Assembly: GCF_000633935.1 (NCBI RefSeq)
Contig: NZ_KK214997.1
Span: forward strand, 137,751 to 201,750
Length of the DNA: 64,000 bases
Reading direction: 5' to 3'
Origin: Ectothiorhodospira haloalkaliphila ATCC 51935
GTDB taxonomy: Bacteria > Pseudomonadota > Gammaproteobacteria > Ectothiorhodospirales > Ectothiorhodospiraceae
Shown: positions 8,475 through 16,974 of the stretch, piece after piece
Layout of the letters: every line of letters begins with the position of its first letter
Position numbering within the stretch: the stretch's first letter is position 1
The notes under the pieces: generated by a model
Seen by the model: the letters and a program-made list of their open reading frames with translations, nothing else
Databases searched by the model: none
Told to the model about the DNA's origin: nothing
Program-made: the position numbers and the translations under genes

Positions 8475-9185
8475 CTAGCGGTCACTCATGTGCGCGTGAT
8501 CATTGGATGAAACCGCAGCCGGGGATTCCAGCGGTAGACCGGCTGCCTGCCACTCGGAGACGCCATCGCTGAGCTTTTGAGCCTGATATCCCCGGCGCCG
8601 CAGCAAGGCCACGGCCTCGTCGGACAGGACACAGAATGGCCCCCGGCAGTAGGCCACGATCTCCCGATCCGTGGGCAACTCGGCCAGTCGGGCCTCGATC
8701 TCCGCCAGCGGCAGTGAGCGGGCAAAGGGCAGATGAGCCGTCTGATACTCCTCCGGCGGACGCACGTCGATCACCACCACCTCCCCCTGGCGCGCCCGGG
8801 CCAGCAGATCAGCCCGGCTCCGGGCATCCAGCGTCTCGATGTCACCCGACATCCGTTCCAGGGTGGCTCGCAGTTCCAGCAGGTGCTCCTCGGCCACGCA
8901 TCGCACCATCACGTTCAGGGAGGCCACGTCCTCGCCGGACAGGCGATAAAAGATGAAACGCCCCTGTCGGCGCGTCATGACCAGTCGGCCTTCCTTGAGC
9001 ACCCGCAGGTGGGCGCTGGCCAGCTTGATATCGATACCCGCCTCTTCCGCCAGGCGATCCACCGACTTCTCCCCCTGAGCCAGGAGATCCAGGATCTCCA
9101 GACGCTTGGGGCTGGACAGCGCCTTGCCGATGCGGGCCACCTGCTCATAGAGCAGATCCTGAAGGGTGCGATGGGTCTGGGTCAT
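8475..9185 (-). CDS. ArsR-family regulator fused to a rhodanese domain
   Basis: About 236 residues. An ArsR/SmtB winged helix (residues ~10-95, SSPKRLEILDLLAQGEKSV and LASAHLRVLKEGRLV) is followed by a rhodanese domain (~125-220) with the active-site loop YCRGPFCVLS. Such fusions are thought to sense sulfane sulfur or thiol redox state. The ATG at 9185 is preferred over 9203 because it places the wing domain at the usual distance. It diverges from the AhpD-like gene, and a perfect 7-bp inverted repeat lies between them. It probably represses itself and that gene. Confidence 0.85.
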   Translation of the reverse strand: MTQTHRTLQDLLYEQVARIGKALSSPKRLEILDLLAQGEKSVDRLAEEAGIDIKLASAHLRVLKEGRLVMTRRQGRFIFYRLSGEDVASLNVMVRCVAEEHLLELRATLERMSGDIETLDARSRADLLARARQGEVVVIDVRPPEEYQTAHLPFARSLPLAEIEARLAELPTDREIVAYCRGPFCVLSDEAVALLRRRGYQAQKLSDGVSEWQAAGLPLESPAAVSSNDHAHMSDR

Positions 9186-9223
9186 GGCAAAGGGTTGCGG
9201 CACTCAAATTGTCTGTAGCACAC

Positions 9224-9239
9224 TCTAACGACCGTTAGA
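9224..9239. promoter_or_regulatory. Palindromic operator between ArsR-rhodanese and AhpD-like genes
   Basis: TCTAACG-AC-CGTTAGA is a perfect inverted repeat with 7-base arms, centred in the 99-bp divergent intergenic region. ArsR proteins bind short palindromes overlapping promoters, so this is the likely binding site of the adjacent regulator. Confidence 0.6.
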
Positions 9240-9284
9240 TATTAAACCTTGACATCCATCAATAGAAACACGCAGGAGACGAAT

Positions 9285-9626
9285 ATGCACAAAGACTGGA
9301 ATCAGACCGCGAAGCAACTGGGTGGGCTCATGCAGGAAATGGGCAGTGGCATCCCGGAGGTCGCCAAGGCCTTTGGTGCGATGGACAAGGCCGCGTGCCA
9401 CGAGGGAGCGGTGTCCGCCAAGCATAAGGAACTCATGGCCCTGGCCATCGGCATCGCCCTGCGCTGCGAGGGCTGTATTGCCTTCCATACCAAGGCGGCC
9501 ATCAAGCACGGCGCCACCCGCGAGGAGGTCATGGAAACCATCGGCCTGTCCATCTACATGGGCGGCGGCCCGTCCTATGTCTATGGAGCCCAGGCTCTGG
9601 AAGCCTTCGATCAGATGAGTGGGTGA
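9285..9626 (+). CDS. AhpD-like carboxymuconolactone decarboxylase-family protein
   Basis: 113 residues. The start at 9285 follows CAGGAGA. The AhpD-type redox motif is present in LRCEGCIAFHTKAA (CxxC at residues ~62-65 with the downstream His), followed by the usual helix ATREEVMETI. Relatives act as alkylhydroperoxidase-like or thiol-disulfide enzymes. It is transcribed away from the ArsR-rhodanese gene across the palindromic operator, suggesting a thiol or sulfane-sulfur response. A remnant of chrA follows directly. Confidence 0.85.
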   Translation: MHKDWNQTAKQLGGLMQEMGSGIPEVAKAFGAMDKAACHEGAVSAKHKELMALAIGIALRCEGCIAFHTKAAIKHGATREEVMETIGLSIYMGGGPSYVYGAQALEAFDQMSG

Positions 9627-9839
9627 GTGGGCGCACAGGCACTGATGCGCGGTGCCAATGCGGCTGTCGTGGGCATCCTGGGGGCTGCCCTTTATCACCC
9701 GGTCTTCACCAGCGCCATCCTGGGTCCCCACGAGTTTGCCCTGGCACTCACAGGCTTTCTCCTGCTCAGCGTCTGGAAATTGCCCGCCTGGGCAGTGGTG
9801 ATCATCCTGGCCGCTGGCGGCATCGTCATCACCCTGTAG
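9627..9839 (+). pseudogene. chrA: C-terminal fragment of a ChrA chromate transporter
   Basis: The 70-codon frame (MRGANAAVVGILGAALYHP, then FTSAILGPHEFALALTGFLL) matches the last membrane segments of ChrA, normally ~400 residues. It begins with GTG immediately after the AhpD-like stop (TGAGTG), so it may still be translated by coupling, but the transporter body is absent. The join at the preceding stop suggests a deletion that removed most of chrA. Only the ChrA C-terminal identity is certain. Confidence 0.7.
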
Positions 9840-9857
9840 CGGGCATCTCCATGCCCG
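9840..9857 (+). other. Short perfect hairpin after the chrA remnant
   Basis: CGGGCAT-CTCC-ATGCCCG forms a 7-bp stem just after the chrA-fragment stop. It is followed by AAAA rather than a T run, so it is not a classical intrinsic terminator on the plus strand. It may still attenuate readthrough towards the haem-binding protein gene. Confidence 0.35.
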
Positions 9858-9975
9858 AAAATCCGGCTCACCGAACGCCCGGTGGGAATGCATGCCATGG
9901 CCATGCTTGATTTCCTGCAAAGCCATCGAATAGGGTCAGGCATCGGTGGATATTGCATTTGATCAAGGAGATCCC

Positions 9976-11361
9976 ATGAAACACCAGCCGCTTCACCTGT
10001 CGGGTACGGTTTTCACTGTCCTGGCGATGACCGTGACGGGATCGGCCCTGGCCGCCGAGCCGGAGTTCGTCGACGAAGCCCGCAACGTGTACATCCCCGC
10101 CCAGGAGGAGCGTCTGCGCACCCTGCGGGTGGGCGCGGTCTACAACGACGAGCACATCCAGATCCGTTATGAATTCGAGACCGACAATCCCAGTTGGTAT
10201 CACCAGTACTGGATCTTCGAGGACGGGGAATGGATCCGTTACGGACGCGGATCTCCAGGGCCGGATCCCCATGGGCTGTACGAGGACCGGATCTCCATGA
10301 TGCTGGACGACGGATCGGTGCCCCACTTTGGCGAGCATGGCGCCTACATGACCGTCCATGAAGGTATGCGCACCCTCACCGATGCCGCGGATGGCGAGGC
10401 AGTGCGCGCGCATCCCGTCCTGGGCGAAGACATGGGCCGCTCCGACGTGCGCAAATACCTCCCCGGCAGTCGCGACGCAGCCGATGATGAAGTCTCCTGG
10501 GACAAGCTCAAGTCCGATGACGAGATACAGGCCCTGCGCGAACAGGGATATTTCCTGGACCTGTGGCAATGGCGCGCCCATCGCAGCCATCCGGTGGGGC
10601 ATGCGGACAACAACTACGTGCTGCACTATCGCCTGAACAGCGAGGGCCAGGGGCCCTTCACCGACAACTGGGACGACAAGGCGGAGCGACCCGCCTGGAT
10701 GTTCAACCCCGGCATCACCGGCTTCAAGGCCATGGATCGGCAACGCCTCATGGACCGTGACTACGGACAGGATGACTGGTACTACCTGTCCGAAGAAATC
10801 GCTGTCCCCTTCGACCCGAATCACGACTGGCAGGAGGGCGATGTCCTGCCCCAGCGCTTCCTGAGACAGCCCACCGGGAGCCGAGGCGCCATCGCCGCCT
10901 CGGGCGGCTATGAGGAGGGCGCCTGGCGCATTCACCTGACCCGTACTCTGGAAGCCCCCAACCCGCTGGACAGCAAGTCACTGGAGGATGGCGGAAGCTA
11001 TCAGGTGGCCTTTGCCGTTCATACCGATGCCTCCGGCGCCCGCTGGCACCTGGTCTCGCACCCGCAGACCCTGGGCCTGGGCGTGGACGACGCCGACATC
11101 GTGGCCCAGCGCGTGGAGGGCGACCTGGACACCGCCGAGGTGGAATGGACCGAATTGCAGGTGTATTACCCGGGCCAGATCACCTGGCAGTGGCTCAACC
11201 GCGACGATCACCCGGGCCGCGAGGCCATCGAGGAAGGGGACATCGGCATACGCGAGATCCACCTCACCCTGGAAGAGATCGCCGCCTTCTCGGTGGCCTT
11301 CGAACGCCAGAAGCTGGGGGTCCAACCCGAGGACGATGACCGGGAAGAGCACAGGGACTGA
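9976..11361 (+). CDS. Exported ethylbenzene-dehydrogenase-like haem-binding protein
   Basis: 461 residues from the ATG at 9976 (AAGGAG upstream). A signal peptide ends near SALAAEP. The body carries features of the haem-binding (EB_dh, cytochrome c-552/DMSO reductase-like) family: NVYIPAQEERLRTLR, HIQIRYEFETDNPSWYHQYW, DPHGLYEDRISMML, FLDLWQWRAHRSHPVG and DNWDDKAERPAWMFNP. In known enzymes this is the gamma subunit, binding b-type haem beside a molybdopterin subunit. No alpha or beta subunit is encoded in this window, so it is probably a stand-alone periplasmic haem protein. Function is inferred from fold only. Confidence 0.75.
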   Translation: MKHQPLHLSGTVFTVLAMTVTGSALAAEPEFVDEARNVYIPAQEERLRTLRVGAVYNDEHIQIRYEFETDNPSWYHQYWIFEDGEWIRYGRGSPGPDPHGLYEDRISMMLDDGSVPHFGEHGAYMTVHEGMRTLTDAADGEAVRAHPVLGEDMGRSDVRKYLPGSRDAADDEVSWDKLKSDDEIQALREQGYFLDLWQWRAHRSHPVGHADNNYVLHYRLNSEGQGPFTDNWDDKAERPAWMFNPGITGFKAMDRQRLMDRDYGQDDWYYLSEEIAVPFDPNHDWQEGDVLPQRFLRQPTGSRGAIAASGGYEEGAWRIHLTRTLEAPNPLDSKSLEDGGSYQVAFAVHTDASGARWHLVSHPQTLGLGVDDADIVAQRVEGDLDTAEVEWTELQVYYPGQITWQWLNRDDHPGREAIEEGDIGIREIHLTLEEIAAFSVAFERQKLGVQPEDDDREEHRD

Positions 11362-11451
11362 GGGGCACGGCGCCGCATGGGGTGATCCCCCGGGTCAGCC
11401 GGTCTGGTCCTGCATCGCCACCAACAATCCGAAACACGCACGGGAGGTACC

Positions 11452-12444
11452 ATGGAAACCACGCCACTGAAAGGCAGCCCTTTCGAGGCCTCGCGCATTG
11501 CCCTGGGCACCTGGGCCATCGGTGGCTGGATGTGGGGTGGTACGGATGACGAGACTTCCATCCGCACCATCCATGCCGCCCTGGACCAGGGCATCAACCT
11601 CATTGATACCGCGCCCGTTTACGGGTTCGGCAAGTCCGAGGAACTGGTTGGCGAGGCCATCCGCCGCCGTGGCGGCCGTGACCGCGTCCTCATCGCCACC
11701 AAGGTGGGCCTGGAATGGACCGCCGAAGAGGCGGTGCTGCGTAACGCCAGCGCCGATCGCATCCGGGCCGAGGTGGAAGATTCCCTGCGCCGTCTGCAGA
11801 CCGACTACATCGACCTCTACCAGGTCCACTGGCCCGACCCGGCAACACCCATGGAGGAAACTGCCGAGGCCATGACCCGATTGCTGCGGGAGGGCAAGAT
11901 ACGCGCCGTCGGTGTCAGCAACTTCAGTCCCGCGCAGATGGACACCTTCCGCGAGATCGGTCCCCTGCACGCCTGCCAGCCACCCTATAACCTCTTCGAA
12001 CGGGGCATCGAAGCGGATGTCCTGCCCTACTGCCGGGAAAACAGCATCACGATCCTGGCTTATGGCGCACTCTGCCGGGGCCTGCTCAGCGGTCGCATGG
12101 GGGCCGACACACGCTTCGACGGCGATGATCTGCGCCAGTCCGATCCGAAGTTCCAGTCGCCCCGGTTTGACCAGTATCTTGCGGCCGTCCAGGCCCTGGA
12201 CCACTTCGCCCGGGAGCGTTTCGAAAGCGATGTCCTGCATCTGGCGGTGCGCTGGCTGCTGGACCAGGGCGCCGACATTGCCCTGTGGGGTGCACGCCGC
12301 CCCGAGCAGGTCGCCACCGTCCATCGGGTCATGGACATCGGGCTGACCGGGGAAGACCGCGATCAGATCGACCGCATCCTCGACACCCACATCACCGACC
12401 CGGTAGGGCCTGAGTTCATGGCACCGCCGGCACGCAACGGGTGA
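11452..12444 (+). CDS. Aldo/keto reductase
   Basis: 330 residues with a (beta/alpha)8 aldo/keto reductase pattern. The catalytic tetrad is visible as Asp and Tyr in LIDTAPVYGFG, Lys in IATKVG and His in YQVHWPD. GKIRAVGVSNFS and a C-terminal NADPH-binding segment near ALWGARRPEQV follow. A strong GGGAGG precedes the ATG at 11452. It is probably a cytosolic NADPH-dependent carbonyl reductase of unknown substrate. It follows the haem-binding protein by 90 bases in the same direction and may be co-transcribed. Confidence 0.9.
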   Translation: METTPLKGSPFEASRIALGTWAIGGWMWGGTDDETSIRTIHAALDQGINLIDTAPVYGFGKSEELVGEAIRRRGGRDRVLIATKVGLEWTAEEAVLRNASADRIRAEVEDSLRRLQTDYIDLYQVHWPDPATPMEETAEAMTRLLREGKIRAVGVSNFSPAQMDTFREIGPLHACQPPYNLFERGIEADVLPYCRENSITILAYGALCRGLLSGRMGADTRFDGDDLRQSDPKFQSPRFDQYLAAVQALDHFARERFESDVLHLAVRWLLDQGADIALWGARRPEQVATVHRVMDIGLTGEDRDQIDRILDTHITDPVGPEFMAPPARNG

Positions 12445-12531
12445 TTCTTTACAGTCTCGGGTCGTTACGGATTCATCTATCCCAGCGCAAGGGATACCGA
12501 GGGCGGTCAGTGTGCGGGGGACCGGTAAGTA

Positions 12532-12572
12532 CCGCGCCGGAGACGAGGATCGTGTCTCCTGCTCCGGCGCGG
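12532..12572. other. Long GC-rich hairpin between convergent genes
   Basis: CCGCGCCGGAG at 12532-12542 pairs perfectly with CTCCGGCGCGG at 12562-12572, and GAGAC/GTGTCTC-type pairing is possible inside the loop. It lies between the convergent aldo/keto reductase and rhodanese genes. There is no T run on either side, so it is most likely a bidirectional transcription barrier of non-classical type. Confidence 0.45.
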
Positions 12573-12636
12573 GTCTGGCAAAAAACCCCGGAACATTGTC
12601 CGAGGCATGCTTCAGACCGATTGACCTACACGATAC

Positions 12637-12963
12637 TCAGGCGGCTTTTTTCTGCTCGAACCAGTCCTGGGTGCCGCCCTCATAGTCGAGGACATCAGTG
12701 AAGCCGGTATTGTCGAGCTTCGCCGCGGCCTTGCGGGAGGCGTCGCAGTCGAAATTGGCGCAATAGACCACGATCTTGCGATTCTTGCCCCCGACGACGC
12801 GATCCACCTGATCGGCAAAGTCATCGGATGCCACGGGGATGTTGATGGAAGTCCGGATGTGTCGTTTATTGAAGACCTCCCGGGGAAGCACGTTGATGAG
12901 GACGAAATCCTCATGATGCTCTTCATTCATTCGCTTGAGTTGTTCACGATCGATGGTTTTCAT
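12637..12963 (-). CDS. Single-domain rhodanese
   Basis: 108 residues from the ATG at 12963, preceded by GAGGAG; the frame is open up to 13125, but upstream starts lack a ribosome site. It is a rhodanese fold with LINVLPREVFNKRHI and the catalytic-Cys loop VVYCANFDCDAS (first Cys nucleophile), ending in the GGTQDWFEQ segment. It probably transfers sulfane sulfur in the cytoplasm, as there is no signal peptide. A CBS-domain protein gene lies 91 bases upstream on the same strand. Confidence 0.85.
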   Translation of the reverse strand: MKTIDREQLKRMNEEHHEDFVLINVLPREVFNKRHIRTSINIPVASDDFADQVDRVVGGKNRKIVVYCANFDCDASRKAAAKLDNTGFTDVLDYEGGTQDWFEQKKAA

Positions 12964-13054
12964 GTCAGAACTCCTCATGTCGATGCAGGTTCGGTGCATG
13001 TCAGTCGAGCGGAATCCCTTCCGCAGGGCGGCGGTCCTGCAGGCCGTCTGAGGT

Positions 13055-13483
13055 TCAAGCGGCGTCCGCAATCCTCTCTGCGGCCCGCTCGGCGGCCGCT
13101 TCGTCCCCATGTCGGCGAATATCACCCACGGTGATGATGCCGCTCAGGCGCTTGGATTCCGGGCTGTCCAGGACGACCAGCCGATAGACCTGTTGATCGG
13201 CCATGCTTTGCGCGGCGGCATCCAGCTCGTCGTTGGCAAAGCAGTACAGAACCTTCTCGCTCATGGCTTCCCGGACCGGGGTATGGGAAGGATCCTTGCC
13301 CTCGGCGAGGCAACGAATGACCATGTCCCGGTCAGTCGTGACACCGATCAACCGCTCCTGGTCAGCATCGGTGACTGGTAGAAAACCAGTCCCCATATCC
13401 CGCATTTTCCTGGCTGCGTCCGTGATCGATGATCCACCGGTGATGGTGTCGATACTCTTTGTCATTGCGTCGGCGATCTTCAT
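13055..13483 (-). CDS. CBS-domain protein
   Basis: 142 residues from the ATG at 13483 (AGGAGG upstream; a longer frame to 13579 has no such site). Two CBS motifs are visible: MTKSIDTITGGSSITDAARKM with LIGVTTDRDMV, and VREAMSEKVLYCFANDELDA with LSGIITVGDIRR. CBS pairs bind adenine nucleotides and sense energy state or ionic strength. It lies between a rhodanese gene (same strand, downstream) and a divergent BCCT osmolyte transporter, which hints at a stress-response role. Confidence 0.88.
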   Translation of the reverse strand: MKIADAMTKSIDTITGGSSITDAARKMRDMGTGFLPVTDADQERLIGVTTDRDMVIRCLAEGKDPSHTPVREAMSEKVLYCFANDELDAAAQSMADQQVYRLVVLDSPESKRLSGIITVGDIRRHGDEAAAERAAERIADAA

Positions 13484-13704
13484 GACTGCCTCCTTTTTCT
13501 GGTGGCTTACATGGATTGGGACAGCAGTGACCACATGAGTTCCTGGAGCAAGGTAGCGGCCCGTGTTGGGCAGGTGCACATATAGCCCCGGGAGAGAATA
13601 CCCCGGTTGATCTTATGCCAATGAGCACTACACTCAGCTAAAAGCCAACCATGGATCAACCTGGGAGGCCTGGATGCCGGGTCTTATCCAAGGAGACATG
13701 ACTC

Positions 13705-15315
13705 ATGAGCGAGCACAAAGGGCGTCGACCCAAACCAGAAGAAATAAAAAGGATCGAGCGAATCTACGACACGGACTACGAAGTCGGGCAGGACAACATC
13801 AAAGCCATGGGGATGGACATTCACAATCCTGTGTTTGTCATCAGCGCGACATTGATCCTGGTGTTTGTTGTTCTGTCCCTGATCCTCCCCGAAGTGTCGA
13901 AAGAGGCCTTGGAGTCGACTCGGGTCTGGATTGGAGAGCAGTTCGACTGGCTGTTTCTGACAGCCGGCAACCTGTTCGTTCTGTTTTGCCTGGCCCTGAT
14001 CATCTTGCCGGTGGGAAAAGTCCGACTGGGTGGCCAGGATGCCAAACCCGAGTTCGGCTATCTGTCATGGTTCGCGATGTTGTTCGCCGCTGGCATGGGG
14101 ATCGGCCTGATGTTCTGGGCGGTGGCCGAGCCCGTGGGTTACTTCACGGAATGGTTCGGTACCCCGCTCAATGTGGGCGGCGGTGATGCAACGGCTTCCC
14201 TGGGGGCCACCATGTACCACTGGGGCCTGCATCCCTGGGCGATTTACGGCGTCGTGGCCTTGTCGCTGGCCTTTTTCGCCTACAACAAGGGCATGCCACT
14301 GACCATTCGCTCGACGTTCTACCCGCTGCTCGGCGACCGGGTCTGGGGCTGGTTCGGCCATGTCATTGATACACTCGCCGTTCTGGCCACACTGTTCGGT
14401 CTGGCGACGTCGCTGGGCCTGGGAGCGCAGCAGGCGGCCAGCGGTATGGCGTTTCTATTCGGCGTCGATGGCGGCCTGATGACTCAGATTGCGATCATCA
14501 TCGGGATCACCGCCATAGCCGTGATTTCGGTGATCCGGGGCATTCACGGCGGTGTTCGTCTGTTGAGTAACATCAACATGCTCGTCGCCCTGGCATTGCT
14601 GATTTTCGTCATGATTGCCGGGGGCCTGATCGCCTTCGCCGCCAATGCAGGCACGACTGTCTGGGGTTACGTCCAGTACATACTGCCGCTGGGCAATCCG
14701 GTCGGCCGTGAGGACACCACCTTCTATCATTCCTGGACGGTCTTCTTCTGGGCCTGGTGGATTTCCTGGAGCCCGTTCGTGGGCATGTTCATCGCCCGTG
14801 TTTCAAAAGGTCGTACCGTGCGCGAATTCATGACCGCTGTTCTGATCCTGCCCATGCTCGTGACGGTGGTATGGATGAGCGCCTTTGGTGGTGGCGGCAT
14901 TGATCAGGTCAGGGAGGGCGTGGGTGAACTGGCCGGCGGCATCGGCGAGTCCTCGCTGGCCCTGTTCCAGATGCTCAATGAAATGCCGTTCACGAGCATC
15001 ACCTCCTTCCTGGCCATCGTGCTGGTCCTCGTGTTCTTCATCACATCCTCGGATTCCGGCTCGCTGGTCATCGACAGCATCACCTCGGGTGGCAAGCTGG
15101 ACGCGCCTACGCCACAGCGTATCTTCTGGGCTGTGCTCGAGGGCACGGTGGCCGGCATGCTGTTGGCCATCGGTGGCGATGCGGCCCTCAATGCGCTTCA
15201 GGCCGGCGCGATCAGCACCGGCTTGCCATTCACCATTGTGCTGCTGTTCATGTGTGTGAGCCTGGGCATAGCGCTCTATCAGGAGTTGAAGCTGATCAAG
15301 CACGGCTATGCCTGA
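13705..15315 (+). CDS. BCCT-family betaine/choline/carnitine transporter
   Basis: 536 residues, about 12 membrane segments. BCCT signatures are present: AAGMGIGLMFWAVAEPVGYF in the third helix region and WTVFFWAWWISWSPFVGMFI with IARVSKGRT, including the aromatic box tryptophans. AAGGAG lies ten bases before the ATG at 13705. It is predicted to import compatible solutes (betaine-like) by sodium or proton symport. The long hydrophilic N-terminal tail (~38 residues) is typical of osmoregulated members. A strong 14-bp hairpin follows the stop. Confidence 0.93.
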   Translation: MSEHKGRRPKPEEIKRIERIYDTDYEVGQDNIKAMGMDIHNPVFVISATLILVFVVLSLILPEVSKEALESTRVWIGEQFDWLFLTAGNLFVLFCLALIILPVGKVRLGGQDAKPEFGYLSWFAMLFAAGMGIGLMFWAVAEPVGYFTEWFGTPLNVGGGDATASLGATMYHWGLHPWAIYGVVALSLAFFAYNKGMPLTIRSTFYPLLGDRVWGWFGHVIDTLAVLATLFGLATSLGLGAQQAASGMAFLFGVDGGLMTQIAIIIGITAIAVISVIRGIHGGVRLLSNINMLVALALLIFVMIAGGLIAFAANAGTTVWGYVQYILPLGNPVGREDTTFYHSWTVFFWAWWISWSPFVGMFIARVSKGRTVREFMTAVLILPMLVTVVWMSAFGGGGIDQVREGVGELAGGIGESSLALFQMLNEMPFTSITSFLAIVLVLVFFITSSDSGSLVIDSITSGGKLDAPTPQRIFWAVLEGTVAGMLLAIGGDAALNALQAGAISTGLPFTIVLLFMCVSLGIALYQELKLIKHGYA

Positions 15316-15336
15316 CCGGCAATCCACTCGATGCAC

Positions 15337-15380
15337 GGGGAAGCGGCCCCAGTACCGAAAGGTTGCGGGGCCGCTTCCCC
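15337..15380 (+). terminator. Hairpin terminator after the BCCT gene
   Basis: GGGGAAGCGGCCCC at 15337-15350 pairs perfectly with GGGGCCGCTTCCCC at 15367-15380 (14 bp, 16-base loop), 21 bases after the stop. There is no T tract, but the stem is strong enough to act as a transcription end or mRNA 3' protector. Confidence 0.6.
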
Positions 15381-15507
15381 CGCCGGAAGGTGCACGCCCC
15401 GGCTACCGTCATGGGGCTTGGCGTTCAGTCAAGTGAGGAATGATCTGCAGGAACATTTTGATCCACCTGAGCAGCCAGTCAGGCGCGGCGGCCGCTCGGC
15501 ACAGCGT

Positions 15508-15627
15508 TCAAATGGTGATCCACCCGGTCAGTATCCCGACGCCCACGACTACCGCCATCACGGGGCCGACCCGGCCCCCCAGTTTCAGCCCGCCAATGCC
15601 CGGCGACAGTCCTGCCTTGACCGTTTG
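15508..15627 (-). pseudogene. C-terminal fragment of a membrane protein
   Basis: A 39-codon frame reads QTVKAGLSPGIGGLKLGG, then RVGPVMAVVVGVGILTGWITI and a stop at 15508-15510. It looks like the last transmembrane segment of a transporter-like protein. The frame starts exactly at the boundary with the dispersed repeat: the first repeat base is 15628, giving an immediate TAA upstream. I could not assign the family. Interpretation: a gene cut by repeat insertion or by recombination at the repeat. Confidence 0.45.
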
Positions 15628-15786
15628 TTACGTCCCACCCTATCAGAGGCCCCCCATCACGCCCTCTCTGAGGCGAAATAAAGAGCTCGCCCCGCATGAG
15701 CCTCACCAAAACATGGGAATAACCTGTCCGGTCCAGAGCGGTTTGGAGTCACTGGTCAGTGCAGGCCCTATGCCCGCTTTGGGTCT
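15628..15786 (+). repeat. Dispersed ~160-bp repeat, family 1, copy A
   Basis: Runs from TTACGTCCCACCC to GCTTTGGGTCT. Shared landmarks with the other copies are TTACGTCCC, a GCCCTCTCTGAGGCGA-type core, GTGGGAATAACC-type and CAGAGCGGTTTG segments, GGTCAGTGCAGGCC and ATGCCCG. This copy is more diverged in its middle (15680-15710). It adjoins a truncated gene. Confidence 0.75.
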
Positions 15787-16043
15787 AACCGCCCCCAAAA
15801 GTACCCATCTGTACCGCCCTCAGTTTGATCGGTCGGGGTAGATACACTGCCGTGCAGTGCAGACCCAGTGAGTGCCATGGGGGCTGGAGCAATATTCGGA
15901 CGAGCATCTCAGGAAATCGACTCCGTCGAGTCCCGCTCCAAAAGAGACTGTCATTCACAACCCCAAATAATATACTAAAATACTAGGTAATAAGACTGGC
16001 TTTCATGCTGGTTACCGCGGGGACGTACAAGGGGTGATCCGTC
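15787..16043. other. AraC gene upstream region
   Basis: No gene seen. The AT-rich stretch at ~15960-15995, with ATAATATACTAAAATACTAG, is the likely promoter of the AraC gene. Short inverted repeats are visible (GACTC-CGTC-GAGTC near 15922). No further function can be read. Confidence 0.4.
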
Positions 16044-16928
16044 ATGCAACACGGGCGCTCACACATGCTGCAGGCCTATGCCCGGGAACGTTCGGTGCCG
16101 TCATTGCGGGAGTCTCGTGTGGCGCCGGATCGTGGGTTCAGCATGATGGAGGGCGCCCAGGATGCCGGCGAATTCTCCACGCCGGCCGTCAGCGACCTGA
16201 TGCTGAGCCAGTCGGTTGGTCCTGCTTTCCACTATGTCTGCGACATCGGGGCCGGTCGATTTTCGGGACAGACCCAGCCGATGGACTTTGTTGCGGTTGC
16301 TCCCAACGTGGATACCTATTGCAGCGTTGCCGGCCCAGCCCGCCTGCGTTTTTTGGGTATTCCCGGCAAGTTTGCACGCGCCTGCCTGGAGCGTGATGCC
16401 AGCGATCCTCTGGATTTCGGCGCCATCCACACACGCCATCACCGCGACCCGTTGATCATCCAGGGTCTGACCCTTCTGTGGCAGGAGATAGAAAGGGAAG
16501 ACCCGGCCGCGCGGATCTTCGTGGACGGCATAACGGCCGCCCTGGTGGTCCGTCTGAGCCGTCTGTCCCAACAGGTCGCCAGGGCGGAGGACTGTCGAGG
16601 GGGCCTGGCTCCACACCACTCGGCACGGGTGATCGAGTACATGCAGAGCCACCTGGATAGGCGCGTCACGCTGGCCGAGCTCGCGTCGCTGTGTGACTTG
16701 TCGCCATGGCACTTTTCCCGGGCCTTTACACACTCCCATGGGGACCCGCCCCATCGTTATCTGACGCGCCTGCGCCTGCAGAGGGCCCGGGAGCTGCTGG
16801 AAACCACCTCCTTACCCATCTGCGCGGTCGCATCGGCCACGGGCTATTCGCATCAGCAATTGGCGCGCCATTTTCGTCTGACCACCGGCATACCCCCCGG
16901 CACCTACCGTCAGCAGTTTCGTGACTAG
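16044..16928 (+). CDS. AraC-family transcriptional regulator
   Basis: 294 residues. The last ~100 form the AraC/XylS double helix-turn-helix (VTLAELASLCDLSPWHFSRA, RLQRARELLETTSLPICAVA, then TGYSHQQLARHFR). The N-terminal ~190 residues look like an unrecognised effector or oligomerisation domain. AAGGGGTGA precedes the ATG at 16044. It stands alone, facing away from the truncated membrane gene, and the downstream TPR/DUF1326 cluster on the same strand is a possible target. The ligand is unknown. Confidence 0.9.
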   Translation: MQHGRSHMLQAYARERSVPSLRESRVAPDRGFSMMEGAQDAGEFSTPAVSDLMLSQSVGPAFHYVCDIGAGRFSGQTQPMDFVAVAPNVDTYCSVAGPARLRFLGIPGKFARACLERDASDPLDFGAIHTRHHRDPLIIQGLTLLWQEIEREDPAARIFVDGITAALVVRLSRLSQQVARAEDCRGGLAPHHSARVIEYMQSHLDRRVTLAELASLCDLSPWHFSRAFTHSHGDPPHRYLTRLRLQRARELLETTSLPICAVASATGYSHQQLARHFRLTTGIPPGTYRQQFRD

Positions 16929-16974
16929 ACCCCGGTCCTGGCCCGATCGGATGGCTGAAGGCATATTACTTCCT

